In this document: in pieces, positions 22,742 to 33,198 of the stretch
Layout of the letters: each line of letters starts with the position of its first letter
Position numbering within the stretch: the stretch's first letter is position 1
From: Labia minor
Taxonomy: Eukaryota; Arthropoda; Insecta; Dermaptera; Spongiphoridae
Direction: 5' to 3'
DNA length: 64,000 nucleotides
Assembly (NCBI GenBank): GCA_963082975.1
Contig: OY720348.1
Location: forward strand, 65,745,719-65,809,718
Translations under genes and position numbers: made by a program
The notes under the pieces: model-generated
Database searches by the model: none
The model's input: only the letters and a program-made list of their open reading frames with translations
What the model was told of the DNA's origin: nothing

Positions 22742-23877
22742 CAGGGCTTCGAACCGGAACTGAACCGAAAACCGGTATTTTTGTCGGAACGAAAACCGGA
22801 GCTGAACCGAAAAAAATAATATCGATTTATTTCAGTTCAGTACGTGTTCAATCCAAAGTTGCCAGAACAGGTGTTTTGGCAACACACAAGCCCGGATTTT
22901 TTTCAATTAGTTATGCCTCGCACAGCATGGTGTCGCTAAAAACTTTGTTTCAAAAATTAGTGTGTGTCCTAGTCATACTCTCCCTTCGGTTGTGTTGGCA
23001 GCGTCTCGTAGTCGCAATACAGAATTTAATGTTTTCATCGTTTGTTTAATACTGATGTTTTGATTTAATGATAGTATTAATTTTTAAAATTATTTATTCC
23101 ATTTGTTACAGGGTTATGTATTGATATAAAGAAAATGATTCATAAATATAAATAAAATTATTAAATAAATTTAAACAAATATTGAATAACTTTGACCAAG
23201 TACGAAGATTAGACAGTAAAAAACTTATTTTAGAATTTTGGGAGGAAAATAAAAATACATATCCTCATTTATACAAAATTGCAATGGTGGTTTTAGGAGC
23301 TACTGCAAAACAAGTTAGTGTTGAAAGAGTTTTCTCTGGTTTAAAGTTTATTTTACGAGACAATAGAAATACATAGTTTAAATAAAAAAATATATTGGAA
23401 GATATTTTAATAATTAGAGGTATATAATTTTCATCTTTTATAATTATAGTTATAATTGTAAGTAAATATATCCAAGAATCCTGTATACTTTAACATTAAA
23501 TATACGAATTTGTTTCGTTTGTTGAGTGTTTGAAAGTAGAAGGTTGTAAAAAAATATTCATACTTATTTGTTCCGTTTAATAAATTATATTAACATCTTA
23601 TATTATATACTTCTAATTATTATACCTTTAATTAATTATTATTATTTATATTATATTGTATCAATTCATGTAGTATGATTTAGGGTGATAGCAAGAAATA
23701 TTTTTCGGGCGCTAATTTATGGCAGACTCGGCAAACCCCGACCTAAATTTCTAATACAAATAAAAGGTCTTTAAAATTAATTAATCGGAACTGAACCGAA
23801 AACCGAAAACCGAAAAAACCATTATTTTTGCCGGAACGAAAACCGAAACGAAAAAAATAACGGTTCGAAGCCCTGTG
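22742..23877. mobile_element. Deleted hAT element with CAGGGCTTCGAACCG ends
   Basis: CAGGGCTTCGAACCG at 22742 is matched inverted by CGGTTCGAAGCCCTG at 23861-23875. Multiple AACCGAAAACCG blocks lie subterminally at both ends. The flanking 8-mer ATAAAAAC occurs at 22734-22741 and 23878-23885, the right one after two extra bases (TG). It disrupts a dispersed repeat whose uninterrupted form at 19845-19870 confirms the insertion point. Only the C-terminal part of a transposase remains inside. Confidence 0.88.
23182..23375 (+). pseudogene. hAT transposase C-terminal dimerisation fragment
   Basis: The frame contains LILEFWEENKNTYPHLYKIA, then KQVSVERVFSGLKFIL and DNRNT before the stop. This is the canonical hAT C-terminal (dimerisation) block, with its L-F-W and S-V-E-R-x-F-S signatures. 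The catalytic core and DNA-binding zinc finger are absent, so it is a deletion derivative. It lies in the middle of the element at 22742-23877. Confidence 0.9.
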
Positions 23878-23945
23878 ATAAAAACATCAAAATCTCAACA
23901 TCGAAAAATTTCGTGATCGCAATACTATCTCTTACGAGATAGTAA
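23878..23945 (-). repeat. Dispersed repeat split by a hAT element, part 2
   Basis: ATAAAAACATCAAAATCTCA and TCGTGATCGCAATACTATCT continue the repeat interrupted at 22741. It ends with the hairpin CTATCTCTTACGAGATAG, the counterpart of the start of the 19793 copy. Confidence 0.8.
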
Positions 23946-23948
23946 AAA

Positions 23949-24225
23949 GTATACATTGGTGAAACAAGTAGAAAGATTTCTATAAGACTGTGAACATGAG
24001 AGAGCCATTAGATTTTAACATCCAAATCAATCAGCAATTGCAGAACATGCCTTAACAACAGGACATAAAATTAATTTAGATTATGTAGAAACACTTCATA
24101 TTGAAAACAATTGATGGAAAATAAAAATAAAAGAATCTATAGAAATTAATAATCATCCCAACAATATTAATAAAGAAGATGGATATAGACTTAATAAGAT
24201 GTGGAACATAGTGTTGGATGAGTAA
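23949..24225 (+). pseudogene. Penelope-like retroelement, GIY-YIG endonuclease remnant
   Basis: Reading VYIGETSRKISIRL, then after one frameshift EHERAIRF, HPNQSAIAEHALTTGHKI, then KIKIKESIEINNHPNNINKE and MWNIVLDE, gives the C-terminal GIY-YIG endonuclease of Penelope-like elements. The Y-I-G and the H-E-R-type helix are visible. One frameshift and two in-frame stops (after AIRF and within ENN-WK) inactivate it. No reverse transcriptase precedes it. The upstream neighbour is an unrelated dispersed repeat, so the element is 5' truncated. Confidence 0.85.
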
Positions 24226-24329
24226 AATTTGTCAGATTGAATGTTATATAAGTAATCTAGTGTGTATATATCTTGAATATAGAAATAATTTACTATCTTT
24301 ATTGTAAAGACATAAAAAACAGTTCGCTT

Positions 24330-24425
24330 GAATCGGAGCCAGCGTACGGTTACTTGAAAACGACTGCAGAATAAGCAGTCGAAACGTTGTACAGTTATTT
24401 TAATTTAATAAATAATTTTATACAA
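24330..24425 (+). other. Penelope 3' region with stem and GAAAC motif
   Basis: Downstream of the endonuclease stop lies ACGACTGCAGAATAAGCAGT followed by CGAAACGTTGT. This is a short stem, CGACTGC/GCAGTCG, followed by GAAAC. Penelope-like elements carry hammerhead ribozymes in their terminal regions. The GAAA core is present here, but a full CUGANGA core is not obvious, so it is at best a degenerate version. Confidence 0.35.
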
Positions 24426-24449
24426 ACAATGTGGTCTTTTAATAAAAAT

Positions 24450-25040
24450 TCCCATAATAAATGTCTTTACCTTATTCGCTCTCAACGACAGCTTATTTAT
24501 ATTAATTTAAGTTAAGGGGTAGGTGATGGAGAGCGATTAATTTGAAGGGTGTGAGGAAAATTACTTTCTTTCCAAATAGTCAAGTGCAATAGTGGATTTT
24601 ATTATTGTTACCTGTTCAAGAACCATTTTCTATAGAACCCTTACCAAGGTGTCAGGTATGGCAATTAAAACAGACCCAAGCTTGTGAAATCGAATTTTAA
24701 GTCTAAAAGTTGATTGACAGTTATAAAGTTATGCCATTTTCTATTACACGTGCAGATATATAACTATTTATGTACAAATACTTCCCTTATACGAAGTATG
24801 CGGGAAAGTAAAAAAGTTAAATACATAATAATTTGGCAATGGCAACTGTCGTCTGCCAGAGGTTCACTGTAAAAAAAAGCTCAAAAAATAGAAAAATTTT
24901 AAAGAAAAATTAAAGGGAGAGAAAGAGAAAGAAAAAGGGAAAAAAAAAAAAATTATAACAAAAGACAAATGTATGTATGAACACTTGTATTTTATATTTA
25001 TTAGGACTATTTCAGTTAACAAACAAATATTTCGGTATCG
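24450..25040. other. No gene recognised; AT-rich with a purine-rich tract
   Basis: The interval contains a GAGAAAGAGAAAGAAAAAGGG purine tract near 24920. Short open stretches occur, for example EPFSIEPLPRCQVWQLKQTQ near 24612-24680, faintly reminiscent of the cysteine-containing part of a non-LTR gag. None is long enough to call. Confidence 0.3.
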
Positions 25041-25056
25041 GCATCATAATCAGCAT

Positions 25057-26183
25057 TAGGGCCTACAATACCGAACAAAAATCTGAATACCGGTATGATA
25101 TTTGAAATTTGAAATATTGGGATACCGGTATTATTAATAAAAAATTTACTCGTTATATTTTTACTTACATCAGATGTTATATTGACTTGTTAACAAATAT
25201 AATATATGAAATCCAATAAATATAGTTCTGAAATGAGTATATATATAGATATTATTTATTTTATTACATAGAGAGTAGGAAGGAGTAGATAGATACAAAA
25301 AAACGTGCAAGTAAAAAAAGTATATATATTAAATTAAGTTTTTTTCTTTAACGCGTTTATGGTTACCTTGTCAGATTCTAATACTGTTTCATTACTAATT
25401 TGGCAAGTTATTAAGTTATTGGAAGGGATGTTTCTTGCACAACTTCCATATCTTCTGTATCTTCTAGATTTTCATGTCGCCGTTTAGTTAAGCTTACAAT
25501 TATTTTAATGATTGTAAATTTGGATATGCTTTTAAATACTTCTCCAACATCTGTGAGCCCTTTTGCAGATACTGAAGTATTTGGTCGCAGTAAAATACGA
25601 GATTTTAATGCTTCCAATAATTCTAATGCAATTGCAGATTTTTGCTGGGAAAGAGTATCTAACATAAATGTTAAAGAAACGTCAGCCGCAAAAAAGATTT
25701 GCATCTTTTCGGCATAATGCACATCTACTGTTAATTTTACAGGAGTAAGAGCAGCAATAATTAAAGATAATAAATTAAATTCTCAGATACATGAATATCA
25801 GAACTAATGTCAATAAGCGCTTTTTGAATACAAAATTTAATTTCTTCAAATTTTTCTATCATAAATAACATACTGTTCCATCTTGTTTGACAATCTCATT
25901 TTAGCGCTTTTCTTTACCTAAATGTTCTCTCACCTACCTTTGTAAATATTAGAATTTTTAGAAGGTGAATTTTAAATGTTTTCACCACTTTCCGAATTTT
26001 TGAAACTAGAGATGATATACCAGTATGTCTAATTTCAAAAAATATTTCTTGTAATGATTTAATATATTTTAAATTAGATTTATATTGTGCATAAATTCAA
26101 TTTTTATCAACTAATGTAATACCGAAATACCGGTTTTTAATAAGGGACAAAAATCGTCCGAGATCCCGGTATTGTAAGCCCTA
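25057..26183. mobile_element. hAT element, 1127 bp, with perfect 8-bp duplication
   Basis: The termini are TAGGGCCTACAATACCG and, read inwards from the right, TAGGGCTTACAATACCGGG. Perfect target duplications ATCAGCAT lie at 25049-25056 and 26184-26191. Subterminal AATACCGGTAT blocks are present at both ends. A C-terminal transposase remnant lies inside on the minus strand. It is a deletion derivative unable to encode its own transposase. Confidence 0.92.
25411..25722 (-). pseudogene. hAT transposase remnant
   Basis: The minus-strand frame contains MQIFFAADVSLTFMLDTLSQ, KSAIALELLEALKSRILLRP and an acidic tail. It matches the late region of a ZBED-like hAT transposase between the catalytic core and the C-terminus. 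Weak continuation can be seen upstream towards 25900 but is broken. The stop lies at 25411 and the C-terminal dimerisation block is absent. Confidence 0.75.
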
Positions 26184-26365
26184 ATCAGCATGAAAAATAA
26201 TTTTTTTTTTTGTGGGAAAAAAAGGGAGGTTATATAAATAGGTTGTGAATATTGATCCACCACTTCTTAGTCATGATTATATAATTATATATACTTGTAT
26301 AATTTATAAAGATTGAAAATTTGTTTTGATTTCAAGATATATAAATATATTTATAGAAAAAAAAA

Positions 26366-26908
26366 GGTATATATTTACGACCCCCTACACCTCGCAGAAT
26401 TTGATGAAACTTCGCCAGTTGATTCTTTGATTAATTCTAAGAAACTTTTTCCTTAGGCATTTCTTGGGAGAACTTCTAGTTTTCGAGATACAAGTGATTA
26501 AAGATTGGATATCAATTAGATGGTTATGAATGTCGAAATGTGCAGCCATTAAGAAATTTTCATTGACTAATTAACTAATTATTCACATATTCACTAATTT
26601 TAGTTTTTTCCTGTTCGGTTTGGATATTTTGAAAATTATTTTATTAATTAATTTTTTAATTTTTCTATATACAATCCGAACTGAAAAAACCGAAAATTAG
26701 TCGCGCCCTCTGCCGGTCAACCTGATAAGACATGTTAGCTAAATGGGATATCAATGGATTGATATCCAATCTTTAATCACTTGTATCTCGAAAACTAGAA
26801 GTTCTCCCAAGAAATGCCTAAGGAAAAAGTTTCTTAGAATTAATCAAAGAATCAACTGGCGAAGTTTCATCAAATTCTGCGAGGTGTAGGGGGTCGTAAA
26901 TATATACC
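26366..26908. mobile_element. Foldback MITE with 151-bp arms
   Basis: The left arm 26366-26516 (starting GGTATATATTTACGACCCCC) and the right arm 26758-26908 are inverted copies that differ at few positions. The central 240 bp carries CTGTTCGGTTTGGATATTTT and its near inverse ACAATCCGAACTGAAAAAAC. A-tracts flank both ends, so the target duplication cannot be defined. A second, left-sided copy occurs at 32010-32345. Confidence 0.85.
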
Positions 26909-27785
26909 AAAAAAAATATTATTATTCAATTAAATTAAAATCATTTTTACATTAAAGGCAAATGTAAGATATTATTTCATTTAATGTTGAAAATTAAATT
27001 AATAAAAAAAATATAGATATAATAATTAAACTCACCATGGAGCAAGAAATTGATGAAATTATCCTATATTTCATAACCAAATGGCATCTAAAGAGATAGA
27101 AATTCATCTGCTCAGATGAATATAGAGAAACAGCTTCAATTGCAATTAATAAACAATCACGATAGAATTCTTATTATAAGTTTGACGAAATAAATTACTA
27201 TTAATCAAGTAAATATTTGACAAATTAATAGTCGTATGAGATCACATTAAAATCCAAGAATAATTATCAGATCAAAAACAAAGGATATTTGTTCATATAC
27301 CGGTAAAGCAACAACTATAAAAATAATAATAAAAAAAGATGGATGAACGAATGAACGGCGCGTGAATGACAGGGAGCAGTGAATATAAAATAGGGACGTA
27401 TAAAGATTCTTTGGAAATAGGCGGTCAATATGATCGCCGTGATAAAATATTTATTTATTTTTTATAAAATATTTTTAAATTACTATATAAATAAAACTTT
27501 TATCTTGAGATATTCTTATTAAATAAATGAAAATTATTTTTCTAAAAAATATAAGATTCTTGAGACATGAAGAGTATATAATAAATATAATAATTATTAT
27601 TAGTATTTCGAATTCTATATATCTAAAACATAGTATTAGTCTGCAGATAGTTCAGAATTAAAATTTATTGAATATCTTCACATTTCATGACCTGTAGAAT
27701 TCAAAAGTGATGACTTTAGAATTTTTCATGTCGCTCTGCCCCTGTCTAGATGAGAGGAACGCGAAGGCGGTTTGAGTAGCTAGTT
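26909..27785. other. No gene recognised between foldback MITE and hAT MITE
   Basis: AT-rich DNA. A brief mixed-composition stretch at 27340-27440 (GAATGACAGGGAGCAGTGAA) has no ORF or repeat partner that I could see. Confidence 0.5.
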
Positions 27786-28142
27786 CAGCGGTTCCCTACC
27801 TGTGGGGCGCCCTCCCCCCCAAGGAGTCTGTTGCAAGGGACGCGCGAAGGCAATTCAAGTGCCCACAAACTTTTGAAAATTTTTGATTTTTTTTCAATTT
27901 TTTTCCAATATGGTTCTAAAAAAAAGTAAGATGATTTTGTGTACAAACTTTTGAACATTTTCGATTTTTTTCATTTTTTTTCAGTATTGTTCTAAAAGAA
28001 AAAGTTCAGATGATTTTGCGATGCTCTGAACCATGGCCCACCCCTGTTCCCTGTTGTTATATTATTTCAGAAATGTGAAAGGGGCGCAAGCATTTTTTTT
28101 AGAAAAAGGGGGGCGTCGTTACAGAAAGGTTGGACTCCACTG
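27786..28142. mobile_element. Non-autonomous hAT element, 357 bp
   Basis: The left end is CAGCGGTTCCCTACCTGTGG. The right end, read inwards, is CAGTGGAGTCCAACCTTTCT. Flanking octamers AGCTAGTT (27778-27785) and AGCTAGAT (28143-28150) differ at one position, consistent with an aged 8-bp duplication. Inside, a TTGAACATTTTCGATTTTTT-type block is repeated twice. No transposase. Confidence 0.8.
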
Positions 28143-28451
28143 AGCTAGATAATACTAAAGTTTTTAAATTTTTTTATTTATAAAAATATATGACAATCTC
28201 TAATCTCCTACATTTAAAATTGATCGACAATGAATAGAATATAATAGTATGATCAAAATAAATAAATAAAGTTAAATAAAGAATATTTATATTCAGAGAA
28301 GCTAATATAGATGATTAAAGAAAATGAAAAAAGTTAATTTCGTGTGCTCATTAAGGATTATTTGTTGCTGAAAAAAAAACATCACTGAAACCAAGGCTTA
28401 GCTTGATAAATATTAAGGGAACTCAAAATCAACAATTTCCATGGTAAAGTA

Positions 28452-28655
28452 GTGATTTACAGATTTCGTTGTGGCCTTAAAATCAGATGGGTGCCGCGTT
28501 TGATCACTATCGACCACAAACGCAATCGTGGGACAACTTCGCAGGAGCGTTTGGCGTTATTTATCCGTAATATGGACGAGTTTTTGGGCCGTTTCGTAAC
28601 CGTGGATGATACGTGGATGCACCACATCATACCAGAGACAAAAAAGTCTTTATAA
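28452..28655 (+). pseudogene. mariner transposase fragment
   Basis: The frame contains RWVPRLITIDHKRNRGTTSQ, ERLALFIRNMDEFLGRFVTV and DDTWMHHIIPETKKS. These are the linker and first catalytic aspartate region (VTVDxTW) of a mariner-family transposase. The N-terminal helix-turn-helix and the remaining catalytic residues are missing, and the frame ends at a stop at 28653-28655. No terminal repeats were found. Confidence 0.88.
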
Positions 28656-28721
28656 AATATGTTATTGTTAATAATAATAATAAATTAGAGGGGGGGGATT
28701 AAAAAGAGGCTCAATTAATAT

Positions 28722-28800
28722 TGCTCATTCGGAAGAGGACCATGTTTACATTTTTTTTTCCTCTAAACTGACCGTAAAAATAACGATATATGTTTGATAG
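28722..28800 (-). repeat. Inverted partner of the 22500-22575 repeat
   Basis: It matches 22500-22575 in opposite orientation, as described there. It lies just beyond the mariner fragment. The following interval, 28801-30233, is AT-rich DNA with no recognised gene or TE apart from short A/T tracts. Confidence 0.55.
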
Positions 28801-30233
28801 TGTTTTTTTTAAAGATACTCATGAAATTCTCCTAAAGATACATAACAAAATTAAAAAAACACCGTGAATTTTTCACTTGATTTATACATTAGAAAGATAA
28901 ATAAAATTACATTTTATTAAATATAAGGAGAATAAGACGTTTATTTGAAGTGCAAGATATACTATTAATAGTAAATTGAAATCGATGGAGAAGATAATTA
29001 ATATTATATATAATATTTGTTGGTTATAGTATAATGTAAAGATTTGGGTTAATTTGCAATTTTATTCAGTGAATAATGATTTATATTTGAAATCATTTCA
29101 ATTCTATACAATCTAAGCCTGATTTTACTTATAAAATCATGTTTTGATTGGTGATATTTATTTGAAAGGGTCTGTATAAATTACAAATCTCTAAATAAAA
29201 GAAAAAACAAGAATTATTTTATTTACAAATATTATCTTTTTAATTCAATATAATTATTGAATTTAAAATATGAATATTGACTATATTTATGAGTTTGAGA
29301 TTTTTGAAAATCGGAATTTAAAGTTAACTTTATAAACAAAAATGTATAATTACTTGCCAAATAATTAATAAGAAATGAAAGGTTGAAAAGGTTTATGTAA
29401 TTATATACCTCACATTTAATACAATATATTTAACCATTTAAAAATTTAATAAACAATATAAATTAGAAATATTTAGATGTTTTTTAATATTAATATTCCA
29501 AAAATTTCTCAATTGTTTTAAATTGCAATCATATTTTAAATTTATTTAAATGAAAGTAGTACTTTTACCTTAAATAAAGTTTGTTTTTAAAATATTAAAT
29601 TATCAAAGGAAAGTAACATATAATATATATATTAATAAAATAAATTGAGATGTATGTGTGTAATTTTTTAAGTTTTGATTTTTAAATTTTTATAATCTTG
29701 GCGACAGAATCTTGTATTTTAGACCACTACAATAAATAATTTTACAGTCATATCAATTGAATATTTTTGATAATTTATTTAAATTTTTATTTTATTTATT
29801 GAATCTAATAATTATTTTTATTTTAAAACATTATTTTTTAATTTTAAAATATTTGATTGAGCTAATTTAGCCACATCTATAATTCTTCTTGTGAGTTGCT
29901 TATCTTATTTTTATTTATCTATGGAGTTATTCGGGTATATATTGAGCAGCATTGGACAAGAAATTTCAATTATCCTTATTCAACTAGTGATCAATCACTT
30001 CATTACTTCCTATTGGTTCCTATCAGCTCCTATACACCCAATAAGAAGAATAAACAATCTAACCTAAAAATGAGAAATAATTATTTTATCGAAAGAAACT
30101 ATCGAATATTCGATTGATTGATCGTGTTTTCTATTCAATTATAAAATATAACCTCTTATAATTGAAATAAATAACCTGACTAGATGATTCTTTATCTTAT
30201 TTATTTATTTTTATCCAATTAAATATTCCCAAT
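28801..30233. other. AT-rich intergenic DNA upstream of the ALKBH8-like gene
   Basis: No TE was recognised. A 20-mer (AGCTCCTATACACCCAATAA) at about 30024 recurs at 31191, exactly at the start of the non-homologous last exon of the ALKBH8-like gene. Confidence 0.5.
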
Positions 30234-31293
30234 ATGTTATCATCCGTACCATCACGTACAGTTCGAAGATTAGAAAGAAAAACAAATAATAAAATTGAAA
30301 AATGTAGACAAAAACTGTTAAGAGACACAGGAATTTCATGTGTGAATGATCCATCCAAGGTTTTATTTTCTCATTATTTCTTTCATTTTATTTAGATAAT
30401 CAATAGAAATAGAAATAGAAATTGATATGTATTTTAGATTATCTATATTGGAAATGCAGGACTCAATACTGGTTTAACTGAAGAAAAATTAATTGAAATT
30501 TTCTCTCCTTATGGACCAATTGAAAAGGTTATAATGGAAAATAATAAAACTTATTCTTTTGTTGTCTTTTCAAATTTACTTGATGCAAAAGAAGCTTTTG
30601 AAAATATCAATGGAAAAGAAAAAATTTTCCCAAATGACAACACTCCACTATATCTTGCTTTTGTCGTTGAAAGTATGTTCAGTTATTAATTATTTCATTA
30701 ATGTCTTAATTATTTTTAATTAACAACCAACGAACCAATTATTGATTTCATTTTCTAGCTCCTAATGTTATTAATCCATGGACAAATTCGCCACCTTCTG
30801 GATTAAATTTATTAGAAGATTTTATTGATGACAATGAAGAAAAATTGCTGATGGCTTTATTTGAAAATAATACAAATAATTCCGGTACTAATTGCTTATC
30901 TTTATTCATTTTTTTTACTAATATCTATTTTTACATAATTAAATATATAATTCAGGAAAATTAAAAAATCGATCCGTTAAACATTTTGGATTTGAATTTG
31001 ATTATGACAACAATAAAATAAAATATGATCCATTGGATGATCCAATACAAAGCCAAACTGATTTTCTATTTGAGAGATTAGAAAATAAATTTAATATTAA
31101 ATTCAAACCTGATCAACTAACAATAAATAATTACAATCCTGGTCAAGGTATTTATATTTCTAAAAAAAACAATTTTCTCCTCACCTTTTTAGCTCCTATA
31201 CACCCAATAAATGTTGGCTATTCTGTTTCAAATTATTTGGAAAAAACAAAACTTTCCAAAACATTAATAATTTTTATTTTAATTGTTAATTAA
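30234..31293 (+). CDS. ALKBH8: ALKBH8-like tRNA-modification protein, truncated (5 exons)
   Basis: Exons: 30234-30359, 30438-30672, 30759-30884, 30956-31147 and 31193-31293. All introns are GT-AG and 45-86 nt long; phases agree and give 259 codons plus stop. Exon 2 is an RNA-recognition motif (IIYIGNAGLNTGLTEEKLIE; YSFVVFSN). Exons 3-4 match the start of the AlkB dioxygenase fold in ALKBH8 (VKHFGFEFDYDNN; KPDQLTINNYNPGQ). ALKBH8 modifies wobble uridines of tRNA using an RRM, an Fe(II)/2-oxoglutarate dioxygenase and a methyltransferase domain. Here homology stops just before the iron-binding H-x-D motif. Exon 5 adds 33 unrelated residues ending in a hydrophobic tail. The dioxygenase and methyltransferase parts are missing, so this is a truncated gene or pseudogene. 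The start ATG gives the expected basic N-terminus. An AATAAA lies near 31366. Confidence 0.85.
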
Positions 31294-31414
31294 ACATATA
31301 ATCCTTAATTACTTTCATTAAGAATAGTGTAAAATTTAATATCTATATTATAATTTTTGTTAATAAAAATAAAGTATTTAATATAGAAAACTTTATTTTA
31401 AAAATTATTTAAAA

Positions 31415-31981
31415 ATGGCGAAGGTATAGGTATATTTTATTTAACCTAAAATATTTAAATGTAATTTAATTTTTTTTATGTTTAAAGTTTTTCTTTTTTC
31501 TTATCTTTGCAGAAAAGGAGTCGAGTTTTCTTTGTATCATTTTTGATACTAATCCAGGCCAAAAAATTTACAGGGAAAATCCTCATCTCTTAACACAATG
31601 CCTGGATTCTTTATTAACATTTGCAAATTCACACTTAATGCTGAAATTTGCAAATAAATTGGCCATTTTAGCATGCCACTCAAGAATATCGTAAGTTAAT
31701 ATAAAAATATTTATATACAAATTTATTTATTCTTTAATTGAATTAATTTATGCTTTTAGACAATTTTTATATCCTACTACTTTATCTACACAACAAGGTA
31801 ATAGTTTCAGACAACAAGATGGTCAATATGAAACTTTTACACATGTTGAATCGACTGTTAAACAAAATTTACAAAAACTTATTTCACAAGAAATGGAAAA
31901 TATTAAAAATTCGGACTCACAAATAACAAATGAATCGTTTCTAGCTGGGGCATTAAGTATGTCTCTATGTTATATTCATAG
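31415..31981 (+). CDS. GTF2H3: TFIIH p34 subunit (GTF2H3/Tfb4), 5' half only
   Basis: Exons: 31415-31423 (MAK), 31518-31690 and 31760-31981. The second exon uses an AAAAG| acceptor slightly downstream of the TTTGCAG, the choice that keeps the frame. Protein landmarks are ESSFLCIIFDTNPGQ, LDSLLTFANSHLML, NKLAILACHS, QFLYPTTLST and FLAGALSMSLCYIHR. They follow human p34 in order and spacing through the first half of its von Willebrand A-like domain. p34 is a core TFIIH subunit needed for transcription initiation and nucleotide-excision repair. The frame ends at a CATAG|GTAAAT donor with two bases over, and no further p34 exon was found in the remaining 32 kb. The C-terminal half, including the zinc-binding region, is missing or lies beyond the tandem array. 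Confidence 0.88.
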
Positions 31982-32009
31982 GTAAATATATAATTAATAA
32001 GGGAATCAT

Positions 32010-32345
32010 ATAAACTTGGGGTATAGAGGATTAGAGACACCGGGCACCTCTCGGAATTTGATGAAACTTCGCCAGTTGATTCTTTGATTAATTCTAAGAA
32101 ACTTTTTTCTTAGGCAATTCTTGGATAGACTTCAGTTTTCGAGATAAAAAGGATTAAAGATTGGATATAAATTCGATGGTTATGAATGTCGAAATGTGCA
32201 GCCATTAAGTAATTTTTATTAACTAATTCACTAATTATTCACATATTCATTAATTTTGGGAATTTTTCTGTTCGGTTTGGATATAGGGAAATTATTTAAT
32301 TAATTATTTTTTTAATTTTTCTATATACAATCCGAACTAAAAAAA
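32010..32345 (+). mobile_element. Second copy of the 26366-type foldback MITE
   Basis: GAAACTTCGCCAGTTGATTC, GATTGGATATAAATTCGATG and CTGTTCGGTTTGGATATAGG match the left arm and centre of the element at 26366-26908. The right arm is missing; the sequence passes into a tandem repeat after about 32345. It lies in the intron after p34 exon 3. Confidence 0.8.
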
Positions 32346-32354
32346 CAAAACCCC

Positions 32355-32940
32355 GGGGGAAAATTCTACTTTTGGTAAATACAAGGGATTTTTTAACTTT
32401 TTATATATTAATTTATACCATTTTGGATTTTAATTAAGATTCAATTTGTATGTTTACGATATTTTAAAAATTTCCTTAGAAATCAGGCATCGTCATTGAA
32501 AAAAATATGATTTTTTTCAATTTTATGGGGATAATTCTACTTTTTTGAAATTCGAGGGATTTATTAAGTTATATATTAATTTTTTCCATTTTGGATTGTA
32601 AGTAAGATTCAATTTGTATGTTTACGATATTCTAAATTCTACTTTTGGTAAATACAAGGGATTTTTTAACTTTTTATATATTAATTTATACCATTTTGGA
32701 TTCTAATTAAGATTCAATTTGTCCTTTGGAAACAGGCATTGTCATTGAAAAAATATGATTTTTTTCAATTCTTGGGGAAAATTCTACTTTTTGTAAATAC
32801 GAGGGATTTATTAAGCTATTATATATTAATTTATACCATTTTGGATTTTAATTATGATTCACTTTGGATATTTACAATATTTTAAAACTTTCCTTAGAAA
32901 ATATGGATTGCGGTAGATAAAATAAGATTTTTTTTTTCAA
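32355..32940 (+). repeat. Degenerate tandem repeat, about four units
   Basis: The block AATTCTACTTTTGGTAAATA recurs near 32362, 32528, 32634 and 32780. Each copy is followed by AGGGATTT, TATATATTAATTTATACCAT and TTTGGATTnTAATTAAGATT. Spacing is irregular (about 166, 106 and 146). It bridges the MITE copy and the start of the 6-kb array. Confidence 0.75.
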
Positions 32941-33198
32941 TTTTTTACATCTACAATACAATGTATTGATTATTCAACAGTATCGTCTTCAATCCCTGTA
33001 AAACAAAGACTAATATGAAATAATGTTTTCCTGGAATAATTCATTTATTGGAAATCTACTCATCTTTTTGATGAAACCGTAAAAGTGAAACATCAACATT
33101 GATCGAGGTTACATGAAAAACAAGAAAAATAAAAGACATTTATTAAGATTGAAAATAGATTAGAATAATATTAAAATATTTCTTAAAAAAATACTTAC

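Noticed and set aside
24612-24680. Non-LTR gag zinc-knuckle remnant
   Set aside because: Only one cysteine fits and no flanking gag or RT sequence supports it.
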